From positions 1-38,874 of IMG/VR virus record IMGVR_UViG_3300025636_000389: a stretch of 38,874 bases of DNA. The stretch is one strand, 5' to 3'. The position numbers were made by a program, and so were the translations under genes. Each line of letters opens with the position of its first letter. Position 1 is the first letter of the stretch. Origin of the DNA: a virus. Of the stretch, positions 38,655 to 38,874 are shown one piece after another. The notes under the pieces were generated by a model. It saw nothing but the letters and a program-made list of their open reading frames with translations. It did not search any database and had not been told where the DNA came from.

Positions 38655-38874
38655 ATGAAATTCTACGGTGTTAAAGAAGCGATGGTCTCTTGGAGCGAAA
38701 TACTTGTTGAGGTTATGAACAAAGAATGCGGAGAAGTTCAATACGATGGACTTGTTAGACATTACTTCGAAGTAGAGATGAATGAAGAAGAGTTAGAATT
38801 CCTTCAGAAAAATTATTGGTACGAGGTTCAAGTCGGACAAGAGTTACCTTGGAACCACAGAGTTACATTTGAGA
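38655..38874 (+). CDS. Hypothetical protein, cut by the window edge
   Basis: The ATG at 38655 has a GAGGAGGT ribosome site and follows a good promoter. The 73 visible residues (MKFYGVKEAMVSWSEILVEV...) are acidic, with a beta-alpha pattern and no recognised family. The gene continues beyond the right edge. Confidence 0.7.
   Translation, partial: MKFYGVKEAMVSWSEILVEVMNKECGEVQYDGLVRHYFEVEMNEEELEFLQKNYWYEVQVGQELPWNHRVTFE

Noticed and set aside
1-38874. CRISPR array or insertion sequence
   Set aside because: No regularly spaced repeats, transposase motifs or paired terminal repeats were seen.

Overview
The window is part of the genome of a lytic, tailed T4-superfamily phage (myovirus type), probably marine. 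Every convincing gene lies on the + strand, genes are packed end to end with 1-50 base overlaps, and the T4 core set is recognisable: family B DNA polymerase (gp43 type), UvsX recombinase, gp41 helicase, DsbA, NrdA/NrdB, Hsp20. Consensus sigma70 promoters (TTGACA, mostly 17-base spacer, TATAAT) point to a proteobacterial-type host polymerase. Five intergenic TATAAATA boxes look like T4-type late promoters. A SleB-like exported lysin and a lipoprotein-type dihaem peroxidase suggest a Gram-negative host. The host cannot be named from this sequence.

Layout. 1-760: end of an unknown gene, an Hsp20 chaperone and a strong terminator. 762-3154: two glycosyltransferase-like genes around a PhyH-type dioxygenase. 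3219-5070: a two-gene unit, a C5-cytosine DNA methyltransferase overlapping a CmoA-like carboxy-SAM synthase. 5164-8047: DNA polymerase and a small protein with the same C-terminal clamp-binding tail. 8079-10914: a putative PrimPol-like protein and a UDP-glucose dehydrogenase/UDP-glucuronate epimerase pair. 10914-16004: UvsX, gp41, a 2OG oxygenase, DsbA and small genes. 16086-21237: a P-loop kinase under a late promoter, small accessory genes, the lysin, three tRNAs (Glu, Ser, Asp) and a dihaem cytochrome c peroxidase. 21482-31493: a RecB-like nuclease, then a block of late-type genes, many starting with a MKxF/Y-like head-targeting leader. 31462-33745: conserved phage genes and two tandem methyltransferases. 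33802-38075: nucleotide reduction (NrdA with a built-in glutaredoxin, NrdB). 38129-end: a GIY-YIG-like gene and a truncated gene.

The most interesting point is at 3219-5070. The methyltransferase lacks two conserved cofactor-pocket residues: the motif X Asn of GNxVPP is Arg, and the Gln after the catalytic Cys is Ser. The same motif X Asn changed to Lys turns the bacterial enzyme M.MpeI into a carboxymethyltransferase that uses carboxy-SAM. The next gene, overlapping by 11 bases, encodes a CmoA homologue, the enzyme family that makes carboxy-SAM. The pair therefore looks like a natural system for putting 5-carboxymethylcytosine into phage DNA, probably against host restriction. This is an inference from sequence and has not been tested.

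Other notable points: head-targeting leaders with prohead-protease-like sites on a kinase, a KWDG nucleotidyltransferase and a modular HIGH-type nucleotidyltransferase, which suggests a set of proteins injected with the DNA; a cytochrome c peroxidase between tRNAs; two replication genes whose promoters place the transcription start at the ATG; and an inverted repeat over a promoter -35 box.
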